Counted from the first letter of the stretch, positions 54,480 through 64,000 are shown. The stretch is 64,000 nt of DNA from Bedellia somnulentella (GCA_963576735.1 OY755196.1:11141912-11205911); one strand, 5' to 3'. A program made the numbers and translations. Notes: generated from the letters alone by a model not told the origin.

Positions 54480-55025
54480 TCATGTTTTTGGTATGTAATA
54501 TTTTGCATACAGGTACCTTAGTTCTTCCAACCAGACAATATCATATTTAAAGGAGGATTTATCACATTCATAAGCTGCTATCATTCGTTTATTTGTATCG
54601 TCTAAAAATATATCCCCAACTACCCTTACATAGTCACCCTCCTTTAAATTCATAGTTTTGTCTTTCACATTCATGACTGAGTTTTTCATTAGTCTCAAAA
54701 CTCTTAGATTTTCGTCTCCAGCAATCAATTTCGTTGTGAAACCATGTGCTAAATCTTTAAGAGTGTCGGTGGATATGAAATTGTTACATTTTGTGCTATC
54801 AAAATATACTGACACACATCCTGTAGCATCCGTTATTTCAAAGGTTATGTTTGTGGAGTTCACGTAATTTAATGGTTTTACTGTTACAGCTGTAACGATC
54901 CCGTGAATTCTCACATTCTTGAAAGATAAACTAAATATTTCGTAGATGTAGCGGTTGTTTCCAGATCTTCTTGCTCGATAAATGTCTTGAATATACAGTT
55001 TAACTGGTGTTGTTTGAAAATTCAT
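54480..55025 (-). CDS. STN1-like OB-fold protein
   Basis: 181 aa, single exon. STN1 belongs to the CST complex (CTC1-STN1-TEN1), which binds single-stranded telomeric DNA and aids lagging-strand fill-in; the fly telomere protein Verrocchio is a related OB fold. Visible features: VKLYIQDIYRA at residues 8-18 (STN1 proteins typically open with KLYIxDI), VRIHGIVTAVTVKPLN and FEITDATGCVSVYFD as OB strands, LKEGDYVRVVGDIFLDDTNK, RMIAAYECD, and the end WLEELRYLYAKYY, like the ELxxLYRxxY after the STN1 OB fold. The C-terminal winged-helix part of vertebrate STN1 is absent, as in short insect forms. An in-frame stop lies just before the ATG. An RPA2-type protein is the main alternative. Confidence 0.65.
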   Translation of the reverse strand: MNFQTTPVKLYIQDIYRARRSGNNRYIYEIFSLSFKNVRIHGIVTAVTVKPLNYVNSTNITFEITDATGCVSVYFDSTKCNNFISTDTLKDLAHGFTTKLIAGDENLRVLRLMKNSVMNVKDKTMNLKEGDYVRVVGDIFLDDTNKRMIAAYECDKSSFKYDIVWLEELRYLYAKYYIPKT

Positions 55026-55388
55026 TTATTCTTTAAGTTTAAAACAATTATTATACATCTTCATAATTCCGCTTTTTCTATTATTAAGTCGAGTCGAACG
55101 AAATAAATATTAAATTTTACGAGAACGAGAATCTATGTAAACAAAGCAAACGCAAAATTTTAAATTTATGTTTTGAAATAATTGGCTTTTATCGTTCTTA
55201 GCACATTTATACCGCCAATCTCTTGTGAAGAATGCAACAGTAAGGGTGGGAGTTGAATGAACGGACTAGCAGAAATGAACCGTCTTCGTCCAATTTAAAG
55301 GTTTGAACTTTCTTCATTTATTGATGGACCGAACAGTTTAATTCGTAACTGGCTAAGCAAAGTAGTTGTTATGTATGTTACTGTTAGT
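55026..55388. other. Upstream region of the STN1-like gene
   Basis: No ORF or repeat recognised; presumably holds the promoter. No TATA motif at a sensible distance was seen. Confidence 0.35.
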
Positions 55389-55778
55389 TAACCCTTAGCT
55401 GTAGTGGTGAAAAAATATCACGGTTCTATTCTATACCATTGGACCCAGCAATTATTAAATATAAATAAAATAAGTTGCATGTACAATGTTAGACCTTTTT
55501 TATTATTTTAAACTTTAATCATATGTAGTTAACAAACTGTTTCATGTAAACAACAAAAGGAACATATTTTTCTTAGGTAATTGGCACTTAGAGGAATCAG
55601 TCTCATTTTTCTTAATCATTAAAACAAGGTTACAAAAAAAACATTAAAAATATAAAAGAAATTTAAAAACATAAACTCTTATTTGTTCTTAAACTTAATA
55701 GAGTATTCTTTCACAAACAAAAAAAATAATTAAAAATCTTCTTAGGTAAAAAAAATAACAGGCCTCCAACTTAGCCAA

Positions 55779-56190
55779 TTATAAACAAGAATTGCAAATA
55801 GTTTTTGCACAAGTCATGCAGACAGGCTGCTGACATTTGGCACATAGGTGCACAGTCTTTGCTCTCTTGGCAGGAGGACATGAACCACACCTTTTTCTCT
55901 TGTTCCTGTCCAATTTCATGGTATCGCCAGTTGCTGGTGCTGTCTGAGGAAGTTTCAAGGCCGTGGCAATACTCAGTCTTAGTTGTGTAGGTAGCCTCTG
56001 ATTATAACACCTTTCTTTCATGTAAGGTTCACATAACGACTTTGACAAACCTTTCAAAAAGTTCATACGTGTTAATTTTGGAGCATATTGGTGGCTCTGC
56101 TGGATGATGAATGCATTTAATGCACTCATGTCTTCACAACAGGTCTTGGCTGACATGTGGTAAAAGGCAATCTGAGAATATTATGAGATC
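55779..56190 (-). pseudogene. piggyBac transposase C-terminus with Cys-rich domain
   Basis: From about IAFYHMSAKTCCEDMSALNA to the stop. MSALNAFIIQQSH and MNFLKGLSKSL are the end of the RNase H-like fold. KRKRCGSCPPAKRAKTVHLC then CQQPVCMTCAKTICNSC is the zinc-binding C-terminal domain that recognises transposon ends. The catalytic core with its three Asp is missing. Confidence 0.82.
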
Positions 56191-57409
56191 TAGCGCGACT
56201 GTTTCTTGCTGGCGGTGTTTTAGCCCATTTATATTGGTTTTTCCCATAGAAGTAGTCAGACGAATTAACTATTTCATTAAGGCAAATATTTAACACGGCA
56301 ACTGAAATCCTTTTTAGGCAACTTATTATTAAGTCACAAAAAAACTAACTTGGCAGTGATTAAATATCTTAGCAACTATTAAACTATACAAGCAACAAAA
56401 TGCTGGGATCAAAAAACTAAAAATATGGCTGCTACTGTAAGGTATCAAATATATCAAGCGGGATCAGTGTAAAACTGGTTGAGGTAGTATAAAACCTAAT
56501 GTGGCGACTAATTTTTCCGAGGGGATATCATACATTCTTCACTGGCAACTATTGGATTTCATTTTAAAAATACACATCTGGCAGCGATTTTTAGGTACCT
56601 TTAAAACTGAAAATGGGTATTATAATATACATTATTGGATATTAGAATATTGTTTGCAGATTCGTAAATTCTTGAAAAGGCGGCAAATGCGCTCGCTCGC
56701 TTTTTTATTTTTGTGACTGTAATATTAAGTAAATTACATATTATGTGTATTGGAGTAAAAAATAATAAAAATAAAATAAATTGGGTTAGGTTAAAAGTTG
56801 CTTCACCCAGCCTAATGGGCAGATGCAATTAAGTTAGGGAAGGAAAACAGAGGAAGGAACGGGGGGCGAAGCCCCCCTCATTAAAAAACAATTAATCACC
56901 ACAATTGTTTTTGTGCTAGGTTAGGTTAGGGTTAGCTTGTGTCCCTTAGAGAGGAAATAGGAACCCCACGAAGCGGGGTGTTGTCGACCCGCTGTTAGGT
57001 AAGGTTAAGTTGTGTAGGTGTAGGTTCATTTAAAAGAGGGAATGTTAATAAAATAGACCAAGAATAGTTTTATAGCATGTCACAATTTGGTTAATTTAGA
57101 TCCCTACAAATGTAGCCAAAAGTATTTTTTTAAGATGTTGTTTGTATTTATTTCAGACCTCATTTTAGAATTTATGAAAGCCTATTTTAACTTTTTTATC
57201 CGCCAATAATTTGTCGCCTAAGAAGAAATTAAATTGCCACAAAAGAAAATCACTGCCACATAAAATTTAAATAAAACCTCAAAACTCATTAAAAAGCCGC
57301 CGCTTTCTAGTTAAAATGCTACCTCTAATTAGTCGCCAAAGTAGATTATTTACTATCCATTTTCAGTTTTTTTACGACTTGAAATGGCAACAATTTGTCG
57401 CCGCGTTAA
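56165..57409. repeat. Symmetrical array of GGCRAC/GGCAGYGATT motifs inside piggyBac
   Basis: Left half has plus-strand motifs (GGCAACTGAAAT, GGCAACTTATT, TTGGCAGTGATT, TGGCGACTAATTTTT, GGCAACTATTGG, TGGCAGCGATTTTTAGG, GGCGGCAAATG). Right half has their reverse complements (AATAATTTGTCGCC, AAATTGCCAC, AATCACTGCCAC, AATTAGTCGCC, CAATTTGTCGCC). The centre has hairpins GGGGGGCGAAGCCCCCC and CCCCACGAAGCGGGG. No ORF. Looks like a non-autonomous element with subterminal repeats, family unknown. Confidence 0.6.
56917..56935 (+). repeat. Short interstitial TTAGG-like run
   Basis: TAGGTTAGGTTAGGGTTAG: three to four units of TTAGG, the insect telomere repeat. Probably part of the element around it. Confidence 0.6.
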
Positions 57410-57644
57410 ATACATGCCTTTCATTAATTTCATTAGCTTCTGTGTCAGAATCATCGCTGGCGGATATTTCAGAGTCCGTGTCATGGTCACTAGCAACAAC
57501 AAAGTCTTCATCATTGTCAGAGAATTCATTACCTGAATGTGTTGTAAAATCTCTTTTCATAGACGTCGAACTTTCACCGATTTCTTCATTATCACTGCCC
57601 AATTCTTCATTCACCCACTGTTCTATTTGAGATTCATTTGCCAT
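57410..57644 (-). pseudogene. piggyBac transposase N-terminus
   Basis: ATG at 57644: MANESQIEQWVNEELGSDNE, then an acidic, Ser/Asp-rich run (SDNDEDFVVASDHDTDSEIS). piggyBac proteins usually open with an acidic low-complexity region. It breaks off at the inserted array. The ORF is open upstream to 57845, but that part is transposon 5' sequence. Confidence 0.65.
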
Positions 57645-57921
57645 GGTAAATAACTGAAAAAACCCAAAAACATGTAAAACACCTATCAAAAAAATAATAA
57701 CGTTACTATAGTAGTGGGTCCAATGGACCCAGGCAATAGCAAATACGTACCTTTCCAGTAGCAAGCGCACCACGTTCGTCCCACACAGCGCACTTCGCCC
57801 TACTACCGAACGAAAGGTACTGAGATGCGGGGGGACGTACCTCACTCCAATAATTTTCTACGCCTTAATCAAAAAGTTGGCTTGGCTGGGTCCATTGTAA
57901 TATTTCCGCGGTAGTCTAATA

Positions 57922-57950
57922 TACAGATCCACAATCTTTTCTTGGCCGGT
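57922..57950 (+). repeat. 29-bp inverted repeat, left copy
   Basis: TACAGATCCACAATC...CTTGGCCGGT, the exact reverse complement of 59588-59616. 57951-58112 is unannotated. Confidence 0.75.
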
Positions 57951-58112
57951 AAGGGCGTCGCTGTCATCGATATTAGTATTGCCAGTAAATAAAAATTAAC
58001 CATTATAAGGGAAATAATTTTACATCATACAGACTAATTTATTTATGTATTGAAGTGTCTTAATAAAATAATTTATATAATATTCATTTAATTAATAACT
58101 AGTTGCTGTGTT

Positions 58113-58362
58113 GTGTAGTGTCGGCTTAGAATAGCACTACCCCATTTCTTCCGGTGGATGTACGTAAGAGGCGACTAACGGTATTGGGGCTTTTAAGTGA
58201 TTTTTGGGCGATGCGGTTGGAGACCCATCACCAATAACCTTTATTTTACCATCTTTACTCCACTCAACTTTCCAAAAGTGGCTGAAGAGTTTCTAATTCC
58301 TTAGCTCTGGCTACCCCTTCTAGGGATTTACAGCCGTGAGTATATGTATGTATGTATGTAAT
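58113..58362 (+). mobile_element. SINE-B
   Basis: Near-consensus copy: GTGTAGTGTCGGCTTAGAAT, GTGATTTTTGGGCGATGCGG, CTCTGGCTACCCCTTCTAGG, ATGT tail. Confidence 0.85.
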
Positions 58363-58485
58363 AACCATTATTGTAAGTAAACAAGTTCGTTTTAATGTAA
58401 GATAATTAAATATATTTATTTTCGCCCTTGTCTGGTATGTCTACCCGAATGACTGTGTATCCTAAATTTGCTGATCTTACCTCCC

Positions 58486-58535
58486 AAATGTTGTCTTGAA
58501 GAGATTGCTTTTAGCGATAACACTGCCAATTGTAC
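58486..58535 (+). repeat. Fragment of the 4205-4350 repeat
   Basis: GAAGAGATTGCTTTTAGCGA and ACTGCCAATTGTACTTCTC, the complement of the element in the transposase intron. 58363-58485 and 58536-58815 are unannotated. Confidence 0.5.
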
Positions 58536-58815
58536 TTCTCTGCAAACTGTTTCATTATTTTATACTCAAGGGTTTGTTATTTGTGACACTCAGAGTTAAT
58601 AAGTGGGTAACTACATAAAATCATTTATTTAATCCTGTAAATCAGAGGCTTACCTTGTCGTGTACTGTCTTTTATATTTCATATTCACACATAGATCCCC
58701 CAAAAAGGTGGCACAGAAAAAATAATTCTAAATCAGATATCGTTTGGGTTATTCATTTTGCTGGGTCAGTGAATTTATGGGCACTTTTTTATTGCTTTTA
58801 ACAGCTTGTAACATA

Positions 58816-59170
58816 TAACATAAACGTTCACGCCGAATACCCCCGAATGGGTTTGGCAGAGGTACTAATACTTCTGAACATCACGTGAGTTTGTCACCTG
58901 GTGTTCTGAGTACCCACGTTTAGCATGGACAGTGTACTCACGTGATAGGGGGCAGGCCTATCGCCGTTTTGTACGAATACACTGTCACACTACTAAGTAC
59001 AACTCAGCCATGTGGGTTTCCTCACGGTGTTTTCCTCACCGTTAACAACCGTGATAAATTAACCACACATATGTCTTTAGAAAAGACAAATTGGTTTAGG
59101 CCCGATCCGGGATTTGAACACTAGTCGCTTGCACGTTAACCGGTGTTCTACCCATTAAGCTATCACGTCG
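58816..59170 (-). mobile_element. SINE-A
   Basis: Near full-length: AACATAAACGTTCACGCCG to TTAAGCTATCACGTCG, with GGATTTGAACACTAGTCG marking the B box. 59171-59587 is unannotated AT-rich DNA. Confidence 0.82.
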
Positions 59171-59587
59171 TATTTGCCTTGTATTTTTATACATATGTCA
59201 GACAGTTATGACTTAAGAAATGACACATTGGTACATCCCCGCATTAGGATTAGAAACCACGCATCAGTGCATACGAAGTGAAATCTTATGATAAAAATCT
59301 TGTGATAAAATATTTGTGTTAGCCTACTTAGATAAAATTTAACAAAATAAATAATAATTTTCATAAATTTTTATATTGAATACTGGAAATAAAAGCGTTT
59401 ATTAATAAGCAAAGATAAATCATCAAAATAATTGACTTTAAAAAAAATCCATTACAAAAAATATTAATGAAATTGATAATTTATTTTATACGCAGGTCAC
59501 CCTATAATTTTTATTTAGTTGAGAACTAACTAACTGACAATGACAGGCCGAAATTTCAAAATGGCGACAGTAGTACCAGTAGTCGCC

Positions 59588-59616
59588 ACCGGCCAAGAAA
59601 AGATTGTGGATCTGTA
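59588..59616 (-). repeat. 29-bp inverted repeat, right copy
   Basis: Exact inverted match to 57922-57950. A short ORF starting ATGGCGACAGTAGTACC at 59560 runs through it but has no recognisable product. Confidence 0.75.
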
Positions 59617-59654
59617 CAGCTTTATTGAACGTATACATTTGTCAATAGGTTTAG

Positions 59655-59870
59655 GTGGTTTATGTTTATGGTTGTTAACGGTGAGGTAAAAACATCTTGA
59701 AGGAACCTATATGACTAAGTAACACATTAGAAAATGTATTCGTAGAAAACTGCGATAGGGCTTATCACTTTAGTACACTGTCCGAGCAAAACGTGGTTAC
59801 TCTGTACTCCAAGTCAGACACAACAGACAATGTCACGTGATGTTCAGAAGTATTAGTAAGTACCTATGCC
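59655..59870 (+). mobile_element. SINE-A, diverged, head-less
   Basis: GGTTGTTAACGGTGAGG, GTACACTGTCCGAGCAAAAC and TCACGTGATGTTCAGAAGTA keep family order. 59871-60622 holds no recognised feature. Confidence 0.65.
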
Positions 59871-60622
59871 AGTAAATGCTTACGACGATGACGATATGAT
59901 TCAATTTCAATATTACATCTACAAATTCTACATTTGGAAATTGTATTCATCACATAATTTGGAGATATAATATTTCTAAACTAAGAAAAAAGAATGGCTG
60001 CTTTTGCCTTTTGTAGGTACAAGAAAAACAATTCTTACATAAACTCAAAGAAATTGTTTCCTCGTATCCTCGTTTATATAAATATCCATGAATAGAAACT
60101 GTTTTACATAGAAAATTTACAACCCAAATTAAAATACAAAACTAAACTTAAATATAACCAACTATTAAAATATTTATAGCAGATATTAAATTAAATAATA
60201 AAAAAATGATTTCAAAGAAATATAAAACAGAAATGGAAAACGGCTGATGAGCAACGCTACTTACTACTAAAAAAACGTCTTCTAATTCAGTTTAAGTGTC
60301 TGTGATATTTTTACGTGATGATAACATGAAAGTATTAACAAACAGAAGAGCGCACTCACAAAAATATGGTACACAATAATGCAACTTATTACCATGCAAT
60401 AAAGTTTATTATATTTTGAACACTGTCAAGGAGAGAAACGTCCTAGAACGAGAGCCCGAACTAGAGGAGTGTGGCCCGCTCGCGCGGTTGCCAGTCGAGA
60501 CTAAGTTTTAAGAAAAATTGTGTTAATTATTATCATCGTCTATCAAATTTTAGATATATAATTTATTAAGTTTGGTAATCGGTAAAATCATATTTATAAC
60601 GGGTATCCCCACGGAAACCATA

Positions 60623-61973
60623 TAGTCCGGTCAATTTATACATTCAAGGTTACATAAATTCATAAGAAGCTGAAAATTGGCACAATTGTTCAAAACATGA
60701 TTATAAATGAAACCTCAAAAGTCCCCATCGTTCCGAGGTGTGCTAAAAATTTTACACGAGGGCAAAGGTAAAAAAAATAGTTTTTTGCAATTTTAAGCGA
60801 AACGGTGAGTTTTTCGCAAAATTTTTCCAGTACAAAATTGTAGATCAGAAGATTTTCTACAAAAAAGATACCAATATTTTTTTTCCTAAAAGCCACCATT
60901 TTGAAGATATAACGCGTTGAAAAGTTCGATCATTGGTAATCTTCATACTTTGCACACGTTTCCACGCCACCTATGAGGTAGTGTACTTAGCGCGTTTTAT
61001 TTTAACGTGGTATCTCCTGTAGACCTATCCCACGGGTCTGCATTGATTTTATTTGTTTTAAAACTATTGTAAAATATTATTGTACATATCGGTTGGTTAA
61101 AATAATGGCGGTGTAATTGAAAATGAAATGATTAATATTCCTCGTCTGATTCGTAATTTTCCAGGATTACTGTTTCTTGTCCTTCGTCTTCTTCTTGTTC
61201 TTCTTCCTGTTCTTCTTCTTCTTCTTCTTTTTCTTCTATTTCACAGATCAACTGTCCCACTAGCGATTCCTCATTGGTATCATATGAGTCTTCTAGATTA
61301 GCTGACTCAACATTAGAGCACGATCGGCCTTAGCAGTTTGTGCATGCCAGGGAATAAAACAGTCCAACTTTTCTGCATCCACATTTAGCATTACAACCTT
61401 TTTTACAGTTACAAAATATTGAGTTGAGAAGTTTCTCAGGTGCTGGTGGAAGTAAAGTTAGAACTGGCTCTAATGTATTGTCGACCGACTTCCAACCCCA
61501 GTCTTTAGGGTCCAGGTGATTACCAAGACACACTTGAACTTGGTAATATACCCGAAATAAATGTTGGTGAGCAGCTACTGAGGTTTAAGTTATAACACCT
61601 TATAAGTGATGTTCATACGTGGCGTACATTTGCAAAGTATGAAGATTACCAATGATCGAACTTTTCAACGCGTTATATCTTCAAAATGGTGGCTTTTAGG
61701 GAAAAAAATATTGAAATCTTTTTTGTAGAGAATCTTCTGATCTACAATTTTGTACTGGAAAGATTTTGCGAAAAACTCACCGTTTCGCTTAAAATCGCAA
61801 AAAACTATTTTTTTTGACCTTTGACCCCGTGTAAAATTTTTAGCACACCTCGGAACGATGGGGACTTTTGAGGTTTCATTTATAATCATGTTTTGAACAA
61901 TTGTGCCAATTTTCAGCTTCTTATGAATTTATGTAACCTTCCTCCTTATTTTAGGCCTAAATTGACCGGACTA
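60623..61973. mobile_element. Long-TIR DNA transposon of unidentified class
   Basis: 1,351 bp. Ends TAGTCCGGTCAATTTA / TAAATTGACCGGACTA, and the inverted repeat extends about 350 bp inward on each side (60623-60975 and 61605-61973; shared GTTACATAAATTCATAAGAA, TGAAACCTCAAAAGTCCCCA, AAGCGAAACGGTGAGTTTTT). ATA next to both ends could be a 3-bp target duplication. The 630-bp middle carries a minus-strand CXC-type ORF and no transposase core, so it is probably a deletion derivative of a larger element. Confidence 0.8.
61140..61590 (-). pseudogene. CXC-domain, acidic-tail protein fragment of the long-TIR element
   Basis: Minus strand from about HLFRVYYQVQVCLGNHLDP, then KDWGWKSVDNTLEPVLTLLP and a tesmin/TSO1-like cysteine cluster: IFCNCKKGCNAKCGCRKVGL, ACTNC, one in-frame stop at about 61331, GRSCSNV. 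It ends in an acidic tail (EEKEEEEEEQEEEQEEDEGQ) and DEEY. The cluster suggests metal and DNA binding. I have seen this WGW...PPAP...CNC layout in insect transposable elements but cannot name the superfamily. Start uncertain; the single stop is the only clear damage. Confidence 0.6.
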
Positions 61974-62105
61974 ATATAAATAAGGTGTCCAAAATTAATC
62001 ATATTTTCGTGTTTTTCGTAGCTTTTATCATTAAACTAATATAATAGTTGGCAGAGCAAAATATGGTGTAAATTATTGTGACCTTTCTATTTCAAATAAA
62101 TAATA

Positions 62106-62343
62106 AACATAAACATAACATAAACGTTTACGCCGTTTATCCCCGAAGGGGTTGGCAGAGGTACCAATACTCCTGAACTCACATGGCAAGCGCCATCTAG
62201 TTTCCAGAGAAGGTACCCACGTTTTGCATGGACAGTGTACTCACGTGATAGGGGGCAGGCCTATCGCCGTTTTGTACGAATACACTGTCACATGACTAAG
62301 TACAACTCAGCCATGTGGGTTTCCTTACGATGTTTTCCCTCAC
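62106..62343 (-). mobile_element. SINE-A, 5'-truncated with 13-bp target duplication
   Basis: Flanked by CAAATAAATAATA at 62093-62105 and 62344-62356. It stops at TTTTCCCTCACC, losing the tRNA head, as expected from incomplete reverse transcription. Confidence 0.85.
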
Positions 62344-62370
62344 CAAATAAATAATATAAGGGAAATATTA

Positions 62371-62625
62371 TGCCGTGTAGTGTCAGCTTAACATAGCACA
62401 AATATTTATCTACCCGCGCATCGTAAAAAGCCAATTAGGCTTTTGATTTGGGGCTTTTGAAGTTATTTACTAGATACTTGATCATCCTTTTAATATCACC
62501 ATCCTTTACTTACCATCTTTTCATAACTCAACTTCAAAAAGTTGTTGAGGAAATTTTAATTATCAAGCACTGGCTACCCCCCCTTTTTATTATCTATTTA
62601 TTAAGAATATGTATGTATGTAAATA
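62371..62625 (+). mobile_element. SINE-B, diverged
   Basis: CCGTGTAGTGTCAGCTTAAC, ACTCAACTTCAAAAAGTTGT and CACTGGCTACCCCCCC with an ATGT tail. Confidence 0.6.
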
Positions 62626-62796
62626 TAAGTTTTCTTGTAACGTTTAGAGGAACTCTCATAAAAACACCAACATATGGTCACCCTACTTGAAATGAGACAC
62701 AGATATCTCGTTAGCCATCCCTGTTCAGAACACTTTAGGACGCCAATACGCATTCCTTAGTAATTCCTTGCGTGATAATGATAAAAACAAAAGAGA

Positions 62797-62868
62797 GACG
62801 GGGGCGTATACCCGAGGTCGCGGTTTCGATCCCCGCCGGTGTCAGAAATTTTTCTTTCCTTTATTTAT
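62797..62868 (+). other. tRNA-like 3' half with TTTATT tail
   Basis: ATACCCGAGGTCGCGGTTTC, GATCCCCGCCGGTGTC then AAATTTTTCTTTCCTTTATT, the same unit as 34694-34765 and 47838-48118. The 5' half is missing. 62626-62796 is unannotated. Confidence 0.6.
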
Positions 62869-62869
62869 C

Positions 62870-63108
62870 CTTTATGTATATGGACATGTTATACACTGGT
62901 CAAGTTAGCCCTAAACTAATTAAGACTTGTATTTTGGGATACTAACTCAGCGTTATATTTATTATGATAGAATACACATATTATAAATATCATCCAAGAC
63001 TAAGAAACAACCATATGCTCATCACATAAATGTTACTCTCAGCGGGGATCGAATCTGCAACCTCCGGACCGAGAAGCCAGTCACCTATCCACTCGGCCAC
63101 AGATTTTC
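62870..63108 (-). mobile_element. SINE-C
   Basis: Head on minus: GTGGCCGAGTGGATAGGTG (A box) and GATTCGATCCCCGC (B box). Body ATGTGATGAGCATATGG, CAAGTCTTAATTAGTTTAG, GGCTAACTTGACCAGTG and tail ATAACATGTCC. The layout is that of a widespread lepidopteran tRNA-SINE. 63109-63294 is unannotated. Confidence 0.7.
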
Positions 63109-63294
63109 TTCTATTAACGAGGTTGGAAAATGCACACCTTACGAAATGGTCTGCACCGCGTCAATCGATATGTCTGTCTGCCAGTGACAACCAACGTGGA
63201 CGGGTACGCAAACAAACAGATGACCTGTGTTGGGGGCAGGGCCGGTTGCAGTATTGTGCCGTGAATATGTTAAATTATGTCTTTTTACTGTTAG

Positions 63295-63540
63295 CTGTGT
63301 AGTGTCGGCTTAGAATAGCAATACCCCGTTTCTTCCCGTGGGTGTACGTAAGAGGCGACTAAGGGGAATTGGGGCTTTTTAATGGATTTTAGGACGATGC
63401 GATTGGAGACCCATCACCAATAACCTTTATCTTACCATCTTTTCCCCACTTAACTTCCAAAAGTGGCTGAGGAATTTCTAATTCCTTAGCTCTGGCTGCC
63501 CCTTCTAGGGATTTATAGCCGTGAGTTTATGTTATGTTTA
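63295..63540 (+). mobile_element. SINE-B
   Basis: GTGTAGTGTCGGCTTAGAAT to GGGATTTATAGCCGTGAG; full-length. Faces the next copy tail to tail. Confidence 0.82.
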
Positions 63541-63557
63541 CTATGTATGTCTTTATA

Positions 63558-63790
63558 ACATATATATACTCACGGTCATAAATCCCAGAAAGGAGTAGCA
63601 TAAATCCAGAGCTTCAGAGCTAGAAACTCCTCAGCCACATTTGGAAGTTGATAGGGGGACAAGATGGGAGCAATAAAGTATCGCTGGTGATGGGTCTCCG
63701 ACCGCATCGCCCAAAAACTACTTTAAAACGCCTCGTATGACACCCGTGGGTAGAAAGGGGTAGTGACATTCTAAGCCGGCACTACACAGC
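63558..63790 (-). mobile_element. SINE-B
   Basis: ATACTCACGGTCATAAATCC to CTAAGCCGGCACTACACAG; closer to the 29258 variant (GGGGGACAAGATGG, ACACCCGTGGGTAG) than to its neighbour. Confidence 0.8.
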
Positions 63791-63934
63791 TACCTAATAC
63801 CAACTCAAAGGGCAATGTATTTTGATAAGAACCAATAATTGTTAATAATGTATTGTTACCACAGACAATTGTTACAAACCCAAAGTATTGGTTTATTTAA
63901 TTCTAATTGATAAATACACATTGTAAATAAATAC

Positions 63935-64000
63935 AAAGTCACGTGATGTTCAGAAGTTACTAGTAACTAGTTAAAGTTACTAGTACCTCTGCCAACCCCT
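63935..64000 (+). mobile_element. SINE-A 3' end, running off the window
   Basis: GTCACGTGATGTTCAGAAG, a duplicated GTTACTAGTA patch, then CCTCTGCCAACCCCT at the window edge. Confidence 0.65.

Larger units (their letters stand above)
55390..57900 (-). mobile_element. piggyBac-type transposon remnant
   Basis: Starts with TTAA and CCCTTAGCTGTAGTGG at 55389-55408. Acidic N-terminal transposase part 57410-57644 and Cys-rich C-terminus 55779-56190, both minus, are separated by a foreign 1.2-kb repeat array. Inverted motifs CATTGGACCCAGC (55434-55446) and GCTGGGTCCATTG (57882-57894) lie near the ends. The exact right end and a second TTAA are not certain. Confidence 0.7.

Noticed and set aside
56917..56935. 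Telomere or telomere-fusion site
   Set aside because: Only three to four TTAGG units, embedded in a dispersed element; too short to mark a former chromosome end.
59560..59655. First exon of a gene starting MATVVPVVATGQEK
   Set aside because: No donor, partner exon or homologous family was recognised and the 29-bp core is an inverted repeat; evidence is too thin for a gene call.

Overview
This is a eukaryotic, almost certainly lepidopteran (moth or butterfly), nuclear contig. Genes have GT-AG introns, the DNA is AT-rich, and the dispersed repeats (tRNA-headed SINEs, RTE-like and CR1/Jockey-like LINEs, an AAGTCGGTT repeat, HARBI1, piggyBac and hAT copies) are of types I associate with Lepidoptera. 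The species cannot be named from the sequence. Most of the window is mobile DNA, much of it nested, and four host-type loci stand out, all on the minus strand.

Host loci. (1) A short-chain dehydrogenase with two frame breaks (8648-9438). (2) A secreted, low-complexity protein of about 1,864 residues in two coding exons (30648-30707 and 22186-27720); its true start is a signal-peptide exon 2.9 kb upstream of the long ORF. (3) Glyoxalase I in four coding exons (48692-48760, 40712-40935, 39906-40016, 36352-36481), 177 aa with all metal ligands visible, spread over 12.4 kb by repeat-filled introns. (4) A single-exon STN1-like OB-fold protein (54480-55025).

Layout. 1-8516: a PIF/Harbinger transposon with an apparently intact five-exon transposase and a convergent Myb-like companion, next to an older partial copy of itself that was split by a Copia element with identical LTRs, a TTCAC target duplication and an inverted interior. 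8516-11700: dehydrogenase pseudogene, a TAA-flanked MITE and SINE pieces. 11706-19354: four layers, with inverted-repeat arms enclosing a 5'-truncated RTE-like LINE (ATTGTTT target duplication), itself split by a complete CR1/Jockey-group LINE (AAATA target duplication). 19355-22185: repeats. 22186-30707: secreted-protein gene. 30760-36350: truncated Jockey-like LINE and SINEs. 36352-48760: glyoxalase I with SINEs, MITEs, a perfect inverted repeat, a 145-bp tandem array and a 673-bp hAT in its introns. 48977-52012: two small hATs and a LINE 3' end inside an older repeat. 54480-57900: STN1-like gene, then a piggyBac remnant filled with an odd repeat array. 60623-61973: a long-TIR element of unidentified class with a CXC-type ORF. 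The rest is SINE copies.

How the repeats relate. Two abundant SINE families (here SINE-A, about 365 bp with a tRNA head and ATGTT tail, and SINE-B, about 245 bp with an ATGT tail) share their 3' ends with the RTE-like LINE and carry target duplications of 8-14 bp. This fits mobilisation of both SINEs by that LINE's enzyme. A second LINE lineage is present twice and shows a 3'-UTR stem-loop whose structure is conserved while its stem sequences change. Calls rest on reading by eye; no database search was run.
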